A program made the translations under genes and the position numbers. The notes beneath the pieces are model-generated. The model saw only the letters and a program-made list of their open reading frames with translations. It made no database searches and had not been told where the DNA came from. Positions 18,901 through 26,010 of a DNA stretch of 64,000 nt are shown here, piece by piece; positions within the stretch are counted from its first letter, which is position 1; each line of letters begins with the position of its first letter. This DNA is from an uncultured Hyphomonadaceae bacterium (GTDB lineage: Bacteria > Pseudomonadota > Alphaproteobacteria > Caulobacterales > Hyphomonadaceae), in NCBI GenBank assembly GCA_913057945.1, contig CAJXOF010000002.1:356231-420230 (forward strand), in the 5' to 3' direction.

Positions 18901-19074
18901 GGCGTCCTGCGTGAGCACGGCTTCCCAGCCAATGCCGAGCTGTACAGCATCGACGGCATCGACGCTCAGAACCGCTACATCATCAGCGGCTTCAACTCGA
19001 ACCCGGATCGTGACTCCGTCGTGACGAGCCCGTCGCTGTGGCAGGTCCACTTCGGTGTGAAGTACAAGTTCTAG
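15943..19074 (+). CDS. TonB-dependent outer-membrane receptor with carboxypeptidase-regulatory-like N domain (Oar-like)
   Basis: 1043 residues. A signal peptide ends in AGVAMA-Q (about residue 26). A carboxypeptidase-regulatory-like beta domain (about 30-110) precedes the TonB-box/plug region (METVVITGSA near residue 122, then NRDIKDIVRLDPR and the VDGARLSDNFGLNSNG plug core). A 22-strand-type barrel ends in the outer-membrane signature VKYKF. Such receptors import scarce nutrients with energy from TonB; the substrate is unknown. Start ATG 15943 follows AGGGGAA by 6 nt. A strong terminator follows 25 nt after the stop, so it is probably monocistronic. Confidence 0.93.
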   Translation: MKNWTTFGRGAAVSAIALSIAGVAMAQVTTSAIRGAVTDENGAAVAGATVTVLHEPSGTVSMATTNAAGQFSAQNLRVGGPYSLTISGAGFISARAEDVYANLGTDTDLDLVITRDDDAARMETVVITGSAMQVAQVSTGPSSVYNLATLENAPAMNRDIKDIVRLDPRVYVDEAFNDSINCAGANPRYNSLTVDGARLSDNFGLNSNGYPTERIPFSFDSIEQVSVELAPFDVEYGQFTACNINAVTKSGGNEIHGGIFYDYTSDSLTGDEIDGDSVDLGDFDEKRYGFNVGVPLIKDKLFLFGSYEKFEGANIFGFTPDSAGVTQAEYDQIISIAEGYGYVSGGLPTSMPVEDEKIFVKLDWNINNDHRAAFTYNYNDGFNFSPSDSGSSRLADGNHYYERGAELQNYSGALYSDWTDTFSTEFRVTYVDLDNRQIPVSGLDNFGEVQIDTDGGSTVYLGADDSRHANKLAYTTLNYKGKADWTLGDHIVTFGAEREEFEVFNLFIQEVQGEWVFDSIADFAAGDFSDFRYENAAGSNDQNDGAADFGYEINTIYVQDDWQVSEKLNLVAGLRYDYYTSDDAPMYNADFDAAYGFGNDETMDGRDLLQPRLGFTYEVNDDISLHGGVGLYSGGNPNVWISNNYSNNGVTLFEDRIRGGNINDYTYAGGAGTPFIDVPDSSIANVAAGVGSGPVNAIDPDFELPSEWKYAFGAVMNYDSGNPMLGDNWTLMADILYSKTNEAAHWTPISWDQTGIGPDGRPIYSGNTNDFVLTNAAEKGDALVLSAGVAKDYDNGIDWSLAYAYTDADDANPMTSSVAFSNFSNYTTYDAVQPALGTSDYEVAHRINLTFNWEEEFITDYFTRLSVFGTANQGAPYSYTLGSNTAFSPLFSNRRQLAYIPEGIADARISPLSDPTAVAALNAFIDSSDNLSEYRGSIAPRNMAADDWWTKFDLKLTQELPGFREQDRAEAFMTIENVGNLLNSDWGVLREHGFPANAELYSIDGIDAQNRYIISGFNSNPDRDSVVTSPSLWQVHFGVKYKF

Positions 19075-19098
19075 GCTTATCGCCAGAATGAAATCGGG

Positions 19099-19128
19099 AA
19101 GGGCGGCTCTGCGAAGAGCCGCCCTTTT
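19099..19128 (+). terminator. Rho-independent terminator after the TonB-dependent receptor
   Basis: GGGCGGCTCT (19101-19110), loop GCGA, AGAGCCGCCC (19115-19124), then TTTT. The 10-bp stem is perfect and extends by two A-T pairs. Confidence 0.93.
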
Positions 19129-19148
19129 CCTTTGGAACAAGCTGTGGC

Positions 19149-20144
19149 ATGGCGCGCTCAATGTCTGACATGAAACCTCATCTCCTGCCCGAATGGGCCC
19201 CGCATGCTGCCCTCTGGGTCGGGTGGCCACGTCTCGTTGAAGAATGGGGCGGCAGCCTTGATGGCCCGCGCCAGGATATTGCCCGTTTTATCCGCGCCGC
19301 GTCGGAGTTCGTTCCGATCCGCGTGGCGGTAGGCTCCGATGAGGCCGAAGCGACCGCGCGGGCGGCTGTAGGAGAGTGCGCCGAAATCTGCCGCATTCCG
19401 ACCGGTGACATCTGGATGCGCGATACCGGGCCGATCATCACCGGTACAGGCGATGCGCGCCGCGCGCAGGCTTTCCGCTTCAATGGCTGGGGCGGCAAAT
19501 ATTTGATGCCGGGCGACACCGAAACGGCCGCTGCCATTGCGGATCATGAAGGCATCGAGTTGTCGCAACATGAGATGGTTCTGGAAGGCGGCGGTATTGA
19601 TGCGGACGGCACGGGTCGCCTGCTGACAACGGGGCAATGCCTGCTCAATCCCAATCGCAATCCCGACATGGATCAGGCCGCGATCGAGGCGGAGATTGCG
19701 GGCGCGCTGGGCGTGACCGAATTCATCTGGCTGGGCGACGGTCTGCTGAATGACCATACAGACGGCCATGTCGATAATATCGCCCGCTTCATCGCACCGG
19801 GGCATGCAATCTGCCAGCACCCCTCTGGTGCGGACGATCCGAATGCCGACACGTTGCAGGAAATCGAGACCGCGCTGCGCCGGGCTGGGCTGGAGGTCAC
19901 CACCATTCCGTCACCGGGTCTTGTGAAGGATGAGGATGGAAATCCGATCCCGGCAAGCCATATGAATTTCACGATTACCAATGGTGTGGTGCTCGTTCCC
20001 GTTTATGAGGATCGCTACAGCCTTGTGGCGCTGGCCGAATTGAGCGCCCTGTTTGAGGGCCGCAAGGTGATCGGCCTGCCGGCGCGCCACATCCTCAATG
20101 GCGGGGGCAGCTTCCACTGCATGACCCGTGAAATTCCAGCCTGA
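19149..20144 (+). CDS. aguA: agmatine deiminase
   Basis: 331 residues of the peptidyl-arginine deiminase fold; hydrolyses agmatine to N-carbamoylputrescine. Motifs seen: LPEWAPHAALWVGWP at the N terminus, DIWMRDTGP, NGWGGKY, LEGGGIDADG, NDHTDGHVDN and the C-terminal nucleophile GGGSFHC (Cys324). aguB follows after 16 nt, which together makes the two-step arginine-decarboxylase branch of putrescine synthesis. The start is uncertain: ATG 19149, ATG 19164 and ATG 19173 are in frame, with no strong SD, and the first lies only 20 nt after the preceding terminator. Confidence 0.93.
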   Translation: MARSMSDMKPHLLPEWAPHAALWVGWPRLVEEWGGSLDGPRQDIARFIRAASEFVPIRVAVGSDEAEATARAAVGECAEICRIPTGDIWMRDTGPIITGTGDARRAQAFRFNGWGGKYLMPGDTETAAAIADHEGIELSQHEMVLEGGGIDADGTGRLLTTGQCLLNPNRNPDMDQAAIEAEIAGALGVTEFIWLGDGLLNDHTDGHVDNIARFIAPGHAICQHPSGADDPNADTLQEIETALRRAGLEVTTIPSPGLVKDEDGNPIPASHMNFTITNGVVLVPVYEDRYSLVALAELSALFEGRKVIGLPARHILNGGGSFHCMTREIPA

Positions 20145-20160
20145 TTGCCAGGAGAGAGAC

Positions 20161-21003
20161 ATGACCCGTACCCTGACGCTTGCCTGCATCCAGTTCACGC
20201 CATCAGATGATGTGCAGGACAATATCGACCGCGTGGCGGAGCGTGTGCGCGAGGCGGCAGAGCAGGGGGCGGACGTGGTGCTGCCGCCGGAACTCTTCAC
20301 AGGCTACTATTTCTGCAAGACGCAGGAAGAAGAGCATTTCGCGCGGGCCTATCCGTGGCGCGAGCATCCGGCTGTCGAGCAATTGTCCGTGCTGGCCGAG
20401 GAACTTGGCGTCGTCATTCCCGTCTCGATCTATGAGAAGGATGGCCCGCTCTATTACAATTCCCTGGTCATGATCGACGCGGACGGGACGCCCTTGGGCG
20501 TCTATCGCAAAAGCCATATTCCAGACGGGCCGGGCTATCAGGAAAAATACTATTTCCGCCCCGGCGACACCGGGTTTCGCGTATGGGACACGATGAAGGG
20601 CCGGATTGGCGTGGGCATCTGCTGGGACCAATGGTTCCCGGAAGCCGCGCGTGCCATGGCGCTGATGGGGGCGGATGCCTTGCTATACCCGACCGCAATT
20701 GGGGCAGAGCCGCAGGATGCAGGCCTTGATACGGCGGCCCGCTGGCGTCGCGCCATGCAAGGCCATGCCGTGTCGAACACGATCCCGGTCGTTGCCGCAA
20801 ACCGTGTAGGCGATGAGGAAGGGCAGGTCTTTTACGGGACCAGCTTCATCGCGGACCCAACCGGCGAGATCGTGATCGATTTCGGACGTACCGAGCAGGG
20901 CGTGCTTGTCGCAGAATTCGATCTGGATGAAATTGAACGCGAACGGGCGGCCTGGGGCTTTTTCCGGGACCGGCGGACCGACCTCTACGATATTCTCACC
21001 TAG
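20161..21003 (+). CDS. aguB: N-carbamoylputrescine amidase
   Basis: 280-residue nitrilase-superfamily amidase that cleaves N-carbamoylputrescine to putrescine, CO2 and ammonia. The catalytic triad is visible as Glu44 (LPPELFTGYYF), Lys117 (YRKSHIPDGPGYQEKYYF) and Cys154 (GICWDQWFPE); the GYQEKYYF segment is typical of AguB rather than general nitrilases. ATG 20161 follows AGGAGAG. It is translated directly after aguA. The stop shares a CTAG tetranucleotide with the convergent EF-hand gene. Confidence 0.95.
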   Translation: MTRTLTLACIQFTPSDDVQDNIDRVAERVREAAEQGADVVLPPELFTGYYFCKTQEEEHFARAYPWREHPAVEQLSVLAEELGVVIPVSIYEKDGPLYYNSLVMIDADGTPLGVYRKSHIPDGPGYQEKYYFRPGDTGFRVWDTMKGRIGVGICWDQWFPEAARAMALMGADALLYPTAIGAEPQDAGLDTAARWRRAMQGHAVSNTIPVVAANRVGDEEGQVFYGTSFIADPTGEIVIDFGRTEQGVLVAEFDLDEIERERAAWGFFRDRRTDLYDILT

Positions 21004-21551
21004 TTGCGACGAAGCGGCGGGTCATTGCGGACGAAACGGGTCTCTTCCCGTTTGTCCGGCTTGGGTGCTTTCAGATCGGCCACGTGAATGATGCCGGAAT
21101 CCGAGGCGTAGTCCGCGGCCAGGCTGGTAAGGACCGTGTCGAATTCGTCGAAACTGGCGCGCCGGTCGAGGTTCGGGTCGAACCGGGCCGGATTTCCGAG
21201 CGTGTCGTCGCGGGTCGGCTGGTTTTCCGCCCAGGACAGCTGTTCCAGCGGGCTCAGATACCCGTCGCTATTGGAATCGGCCTCTAGGAAGGCTGCGTTG
21301 ATGCCGTTTGCCAATTCGGTCGGCGTAATCTTTCCGTCAAGATCGGTATCGAAGCTGACCATCAGTCCGCCGCCCGCCACAAGGCGGTCTGGCGCATGCG
21401 CATTTGCTCTCGCCTTGCGTTGACCAGGGCCAGGATAGCTCTGTCCCGGCAGCCGGACCAGATCGTCACTCTCATCGCCTGCCCCGGCTGAAGCAGGCGC
21501 AGCGAAACCGAACAGGGCCGCAGCGGACAGGGCGAGGACCAGATTGCGCAT
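21000..21551 (-). CDS. exported EF-hand protein
   Basis: 183 residues with a signal peptide (MRNLVLALSAAALFGFAAPASA). There are two good EF-hand calcium loops, DTDLDGKITPTE and DSNSDGYLSPLE (about residues 68-102), and a third degenerate one, DPNLDRRASFDE, in which the later ligands are altered. It is probably a periplasmic calcium-binding protein of unknown role. GGAG precedes ATG 21551. Its stop overlaps aguB by 4 nt (CTAG). Confidence 0.8.
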   Translation of the reverse strand: MRNLVLALSAAALFGFAAPASAGAGDESDDLVRLPGQSYPGPGQRKARANAHAPDRLVAGGGLMVSFDTDLDGKITPTELANGINAAFLEADSNSDGYLSPLEQLSWAENQPTRDDTLGNPARFDPNLDRRASFDEFDTVLTSLAADYASDSGIIHVADLKAPKPDKREETRFVRNDPPLRRN

Positions 21552-21658
21552 GAACAGTCTCCATGAAGGTTCAAAGACCAGATTATGCCGGTGTGGTGTT
21601 TTTGCAACATGACGTTTCAGTTATCTTGTCTGCGCTCCGGTCTGGCATTAGCGTCTCG

Positions 21659-21674
21659 TTAACGCCGCCTTAAC
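21659..21674. promoter_or_regulatory. CtrA binding site upstream of divL
   Basis: TTAA-N7-TTAA (TTAACGCCGCCTTAAC), a perfect match to the alphaproteobacterial CtrA box. It lies 76 nt upstream of the divL start codon. A further TTAAC half-site is at 21692. Confidence 0.75.
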
Positions 21675-21749
21675 GCAAAGGGAGCAATCCGTTAACCAGT
21701 TGCGGTCGCCGTTCGGCGACCGATTCGTGCGAGTTGGATTGAAGACACT

Positions 21750-24200
21750 ATGGCAATCACGGCGGACCAGGTCCCTATCATCATGTCTGCCGGCGCCACG
21801 GCGCTGGGTCTTGCAGCCTTGCTGTGGGCGCTGCGTGTTTCCGATGGCGCCCGTGGGGCCGCCCGTAAATACAAGGACCGGTCTTCCGATCTCGAAACCC
21901 TGCTTGCGGAGCACCGCTCCATTCTCGGGGCCCATCCTGGCGTGATCCTGGTCTGGCAGGGCGATGCGCTGGAACCCGACAGCGAAGAGATGACGCCGCC
22001 GGAGCTTTATGGCTCTCCGGTCGCGCTCGCAGGTCTGCTCAGCTTTACCGATGATGCTATTTCGCCCGATCCGGCTGTACGGATCATTGAGGGCCTTGCG
22101 GATCTCGAAGCGCGCGACAGTTCTGGACAGGACACGACGCTGCGCATCCGCCTGCGCGAATTGCGCGATACGGGGCAGGCGTTTTCGCTGACCATTATTG
22201 GGCCCTCCGGCCGCTTCCTCGAAGCCGATGGCCGGACAGCTGGCGCTCGCGCCGTCGTCTGGGTCACAGACACGACCATCAAGGGTCTGGAAGAAAGCTC
22301 TGCCCGCGGCAAGCTGGAAGAGGCCCGTCAGGTCATCGCGCGCGATCCCACGGCTTTCCTCGACATGCTGGGCAAGGCGCCGTTCCCAGCCTGGCGTGTC
22401 TCCGGCATGGGCAAGCTGCAATGGGTGAACCCGTCCTATATCGAGGCCGTCGACGGCGTGAACCTCGACCGTGTGCTGGACCGCCAGCTGATGCTGGACC
22501 AAGCCTCCGCAGACCAGGCCCGCAAGACGATTTCCGAAGGCGCCGACATAGATGAGACCCGCCACATGGTGGTGAATGGCGAACGCCGTGCCATGCGTGT
22601 GCTGACCTTCCCGCTGTCCGGTGGGGCAGGGGCGATGGCGTTCGACGTGACCGCGCAGGAAAATGCCCGCGAGGAACTGAACCGCCATGTCCGCGCGCAT
22701 GACGAGACGTTGAATCATGTCGCCGACGCCGTCGCCATCTTTGGCGCGGACCGGAAGCTGACCTTCTACAACAAGGCCTTCCGCGACATGTGGGATCTCG
22801 ATGAGAGCTTCCTGCTGGACCGCCCGAACCATGGGCAATTGCTGGATCGCCTGCGCGAGCGTCGCAAGCTGCCGGCCCGCACGAATTATGCTGAATGGCG
22901 CGCTGAGGAGCTGTCCTATTACCTCGATATTGACGGGGTGAAGGAAGACACCTGGTCCTTGCCGGATGATCGCACCTTGTCCGTTACGCGCCAGCGCCAC
23001 CCGATGGGCGGATTGCTCCTGCTGTTCAAGGACATTACCGGCGAACTCGATCTCCAGACCAAGTTCAACGCTATCGTGAAGACGCAGGCGTCCACGCTCG
23101 ACAATCTCCACGAAGCGGTTGTCGTGTTCGGGGGCGACGGACGGCTGAAACTGTTCAACAAGGCCTTTGAGCGCCTCTGGTCTCTGGACCATGACACGCT
23201 GAAAGATCATCCGGACTACAGCGCCGTGATCGAGGATTGTGTTCCGCTCTTCCATGACCTTGATGTCTGGGACGCGATAAAGGGCCATATCACCGACCCC
23301 TCCGCGCGCGCGCGCCAGTCGACCACGGGCGAAATGCGCCGGTCCGATGGTTCGATCCTGACCTATCTCACCCATCCGTTGCCGGACGGAAACACGCTGG
23401 TTGCCTTTGCCGATGTGACGGCGACACGCCGGGTCGAGTCGGCCCTGCGCGACCGCGCCGAAGCGTTCGAGGCCGCCGACCGCCTCAAGACGGAATTCGT
23501 GCGGAACGTATCCTACCAGCTGCGATCCCCGCTGACGGTGATCTTCGGCTATGCCGAATTGTTGGAAACCAAGCGCAATGGCGACCTGACCGAGCGCCAG
23601 ACAGACTATGTCAGCGCGATCCTCTCGGCCTCCGACCACCTATCGAAGCTCATCGAGAACATCCTCGACCTCGCCATGATCGAAGCCGGCCGTATGGACC
23701 TCGACGTGAAGGATGTGGACCTCCGCCATGTCATCGAGGAAAGCATCGACATGGTCGTGTCCAAGGCAGAGGATACGCAAATCGCCGTGCGCGCCGACAT
23801 CAAGGGCAAGCTCGGCATGATCCGCGCTGACGAGCGCCGCATCCGTCAGGTTCTCTTCAATCTGATCTCCAATTCGCTGCGCTTTACCGAATCCGGCGGG
23901 GAGATCGTGGTCTCGTCCCAGCGGGTCGGCGACATGGTTACCCTGTCCGTGCGCGACAATGGTCGGGGCCTCGCGGCTGACAAGCGCGCGACCAGCTTCG
24001 ACAGTTTCGTCTCGGGCGACCAGCGCGGCGCGGGCCTCGGCCTGGCGCTCGTGAAGCATTTCATCGATCTGCATGGCGGCACAGTCGGCATGAAGCCGGT
24101 TGAGGGCGGAGGCCTGGAAGTGACCTGCTGGTTACCGGTAAAGGTCACGAAGGCTGTCCAGAACCAGGAATTGCTGCTGACCGAGAGCATGCCAGCATAA
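21750..24200 (+). CDS. divL: DivL-type PAS tyrosine (pseudo)kinase, cell-cycle regulator
   Basis: 816 residues: one N-terminal membrane segment (about 8-28), several PAS-like domains (about 190-560), then a HisKA domain and HATPase domain. The H-box reads FVRNVSYQLRSPLT, so the phospho-accepting His is replaced by Tyr589. This substitution is the hallmark of DivL, which in Caulobacter binds DivK~P and controls the CckA-CtrA phosphorelay. The ATPase N box (LFNLISNSLRFTESGG), G1 (VRDNGRGL) and G2 (GAGLGLALVKHF) are intact. A CtrA box in the upstream region suggests feedback by the pathway it regulates. The SD is weak. Confidence 0.92.
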   Translation: MAITADQVPIIMSAGATALGLAALLWALRVSDGARGAARKYKDRSSDLETLLAEHRSILGAHPGVILVWQGDALEPDSEEMTPPELYGSPVALAGLLSFTDDAISPDPAVRIIEGLADLEARDSSGQDTTLRIRLRELRDTGQAFSLTIIGPSGRFLEADGRTAGARAVVWVTDTTIKGLEESSARGKLEEARQVIARDPTAFLDMLGKAPFPAWRVSGMGKLQWVNPSYIEAVDGVNLDRVLDRQLMLDQASADQARKTISEGADIDETRHMVVNGERRAMRVLTFPLSGGAGAMAFDVTAQENAREELNRHVRAHDETLNHVADAVAIFGADRKLTFYNKAFRDMWDLDESFLLDRPNHGQLLDRLRERRKLPARTNYAEWRAEELSYYLDIDGVKEDTWSLPDDRTLSVTRQRHPMGGLLLLFKDITGELDLQTKFNAIVKTQASTLDNLHEAVVVFGGDGRLKLFNKAFERLWSLDHDTLKDHPDYSAVIEDCVPLFHDLDVWDAIKGHITDPSARARQSTTGEMRRSDGSILTYLTHPLPDGNTLVAFADVTATRRVESALRDRAEAFEAADRLKTEFVRNVSYQLRSPLTVIFGYAELLETKRNGDLTERQTDYVSAILSASDHLSKLIENILDLAMIEAGRMDLDVKDVDLRHVIEESIDMVVSKAEDTQIAVRADIKGKLGMIRADERRIRQVLFNLISNSLRFTESGGEIVVSSQRVGDMVTLSVRDNGRGLAADKRATSFDSFVSGDQRGAGLGLALVKHFIDLHGGTVGMKPVEGGGLEVTCWLPVKVTKAVQNQELLLTESMPA

Positions 24201-24270
24201 TCCTGCCCGAACCGGTTTAGGATGTCTCACAAAGAAGTTTACTGACATTCCCCGCGCCCATCCTACATGG

Positions 24271-24286
24271 TGGTTTCAAGAAACCA
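24271..24286. promoter_or_regulatory. inverted repeat upstream of yghU-like gene
   Basis: TGGTTTC-AA-GAAACCA, perfect 7-nt arms, 18 nt upstream of the ATG at 24305. Candidate operator or start-proximal hairpin. Confidence 0.4.
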
Positions 24287-24304
24287 TGCAGAAGGGCACG
24301 CGAG

Positions 24305-25183
24305 ATGGCTGATGATACCTATACCCCACCGAAAGTCTGGAAATGGGACGCTGAAAGCGGCGGACGGTTCGCCAGCATCAACCGGCCGATTTCCGGGGCG
24401 ACCCATGAAAAGGATCTTCCGGTCGGGAAGCACCCGCTGCAGCTCTATTCGCTGGGCACGCCAAATGGTGTGAAGGTGACCGTGATGCTCGAAGAGCTTC
24501 TCGCGGCAGGCCATTCCGGCGCCGAATATGATGCCTGGCTCGTCAACATCATGGAGGGCGACCAGTTCTCCAGCGGGTTCGTCTCGGCCAATCCGAATTC
24601 CAAGATCCCCGCGCTGATGGACCATTCAACCAATCCGCCAACCCGCGTGTTCGAGTCCGGGTCGATCCTGTTGTACCTGGCGGAGAAGTTCGATGCCTTC
24701 CTGCCAAAGGATCCCCGTAAGCGGACCGAAGCGCTCTCCTGGCTATTCTGGCAAATGGGATCGGCGCCCTATCTCGGCGGCGGCTTTGGCCATTTCTACG
24801 CCTATGCGCCGATCAAGATCGAGTATGCGATCGACCGGTTTGCGATGGAAGTGAAGCGGGAACTGGACGTGCTGGACAAGCGGCTCGCCGACAATGAGTT
24901 CATGGCGGGCGATGAATACACGATCGCCGATATGGCGATCTGGCCCTGGTATGGCGCGCTGGCGTCCGGCGTCGTCTATGATGCAGGTGAATTCCTGCAG
25001 GTCCACGAATATGAAAACGTCCAGCGCTGGACCCAGCAGATCGCGGATCGCCCGGCGGTCAAACGCGGCCGTATGGTGAACCGTACCTTCGGCAAGCCGG
25101 AGACCCAGCTGCGCGAGCGCCATGACGCCAGCGATTTCGACACTAGGACGCAGGACAAGCTGGAGCCCGAAAGCTCCAACTGA
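24305..25183 (+). CDS. yghU: YghU-like glutathione S-transferase family disulfide reductase
   Basis: 292 residues. The N terminus TYTPPKVWKWD...INRPISGATHEKDLPVGKHPLQLYSLGTPNGVKVTVMLEE closely matches the YghU/YfcG group. These GSTs bind two glutathiones and reduce disulfides. A thioredoxin-like domain (about 45-135) and an all-helical C domain (about 140-265, with the DEYTIADMAIWPWYG N-capping motif) are present. ATG 24305 follows AAGGG. A perfect inverted repeat precedes the gene. The downstream gene is convergent. Confidence 0.9.
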   Translation: MADDTYTPPKVWKWDAESGGRFASINRPISGATHEKDLPVGKHPLQLYSLGTPNGVKVTVMLEELLAAGHSGAEYDAWLVNIMEGDQFSSGFVSANPNSKIPALMDHSTNPPTRVFESGSILLYLAEKFDAFLPKDPRKRTEALSWLFWQMGSAPYLGGGFGHFYAYAPIKIEYAIDRFAMEVKRELDVLDKRLADNEFMAGDEYTIADMAIWPWYGALASGVVYDAGEFLQVHEYENVQRWTQQIADRPAVKRGRMVNRTFGKPETQLRERHDASDFDTRTQDKLEPESSN

Positions 25184-25195
25184 TCCGGCCTTCGG

Positions 25196-25987
25196 TCAGG
25201 ACTTCTCGAATTTGAGAATGTAGCGATCCGTCTGTCTCCGGATAGACGGATCGAAGACGTTTCGCGTGCCATCATCATCGGGATTGGCGAGCAGGTCGCT
25301 CTCCTCAACAAGGGTCAGGCCGACGCCTTTCATCAGCTGCATCAGGGCGTCCTGTGCCAGCCGGTGCGTGTCCCCGCCCGTGGTCGGAGGGGCGCCGTCC
25401 GGCGCGCGATGGTCAATCACCACGAAATGTCCGCCCGGCTTCAGGACGCGTGCGATTTCCGAGAAGGCGGTCTCCGGATCGCCGAGCGCACCCGGTTTTG
25501 AGCCTTCAGGGGTAAACCAGAGCTCGTGCGGCCCCAGGAACCAGGTAACGAGATCCACTTCCTCGTCACCGATTGGCTCGAAGTCGTCGAAGGAGGTCTG
25601 GATATGGGTGACATTGATCAGGCGCCCGTCCATGCGTTTCTCGACGGCGTCTCCGAGGAAGGTCTCGAACTCTGGCGGGTTCTGGAGATAGACCTTTCCT
25701 TCCTCCCCCACGACGAGCGAGAAGAGTTCGGTATAGATGCCGCCGCCGGCTTCCATGTCCAGAACGGTCATGCCCGGCATGACTTCAGTGAATTCGAGGA
25801 TCTCCCGTGAGTTGCGGAGTTCGTATTGTTCGAAGTCTGCTTCAGGCCGTCCGTCATGTACGAACACGGAATCATAGTCGAAAGCGGAGTGGGCGGGTTC
25901 CTGAAGCGTGGGCATGGTGTCGGGAACCGGATTGGCGCAAGCGGCCAGAATGAGGCCGGCAGTTGCGAGCAGCAATGTGTGTTTCAT
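25196..25987 (-). CDS. predicted SAM-methyltransferase-fold lipoprotein
   Basis: 263 residues. The N terminus MKHTLLLATAGLILAACANP is a lipoprotein signal with the lipobox LAAC, so export and lipid anchoring are expected. The mature part has a class I methyltransferase fold: motif I VLDMEAGGGIYTE, then DLVTWFLGPHELW, and ARVLKPGGHFVVIDH. This matches a family of predicted methyltransferases that carry signal sequences. A periplasmic location is puzzling because S-adenosylmethionine is cytosolic, so the real activity is open. ATG 25987 lies 23 nt after the SDR stop, so the two are an operon. Confidence 0.8.
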   Translation of the reverse strand: MKHTLLLATAGLILAACANPVPDTMPTLQEPAHSAFDYDSVFVHDGRPEADFEQYELRNSREILEFTEVMPGMTVLDMEAGGGIYTELFSLVVGEEGKVYLQNPPEFETFLGDAVEKRMDGRLINVTHIQTSFDDFEPIGDEEVDLVTWFLGPHELWFTPEGSKPGALGDPETAFSEIARVLKPGGHFVVIDHRAPDGAPPTTGGDTHRLAQDALMQLMKGVGLTLVEESDLLANPDDDGTRNVFDPSIRRQTDRYILKFEKS

Positions 25988-26010
25988 TTCGGTGAGGGTC
26001 CTTTGTCGGC

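Noticed and set aside
17209..19230. 673-codon open frame opposite the TonB-dependent receptor (also 15922-17139)
   Set aside because: Antisense shadow of a high-GC receptor gene; no recognisable domain, and the sense frame has a signal peptide, plug and barrel terminus.
21648..23639. 663-codon open frame opposite divL
   Set aside because: Antisense shadow; the sense strand encodes clear PAS, HisKA and HATPase domains.
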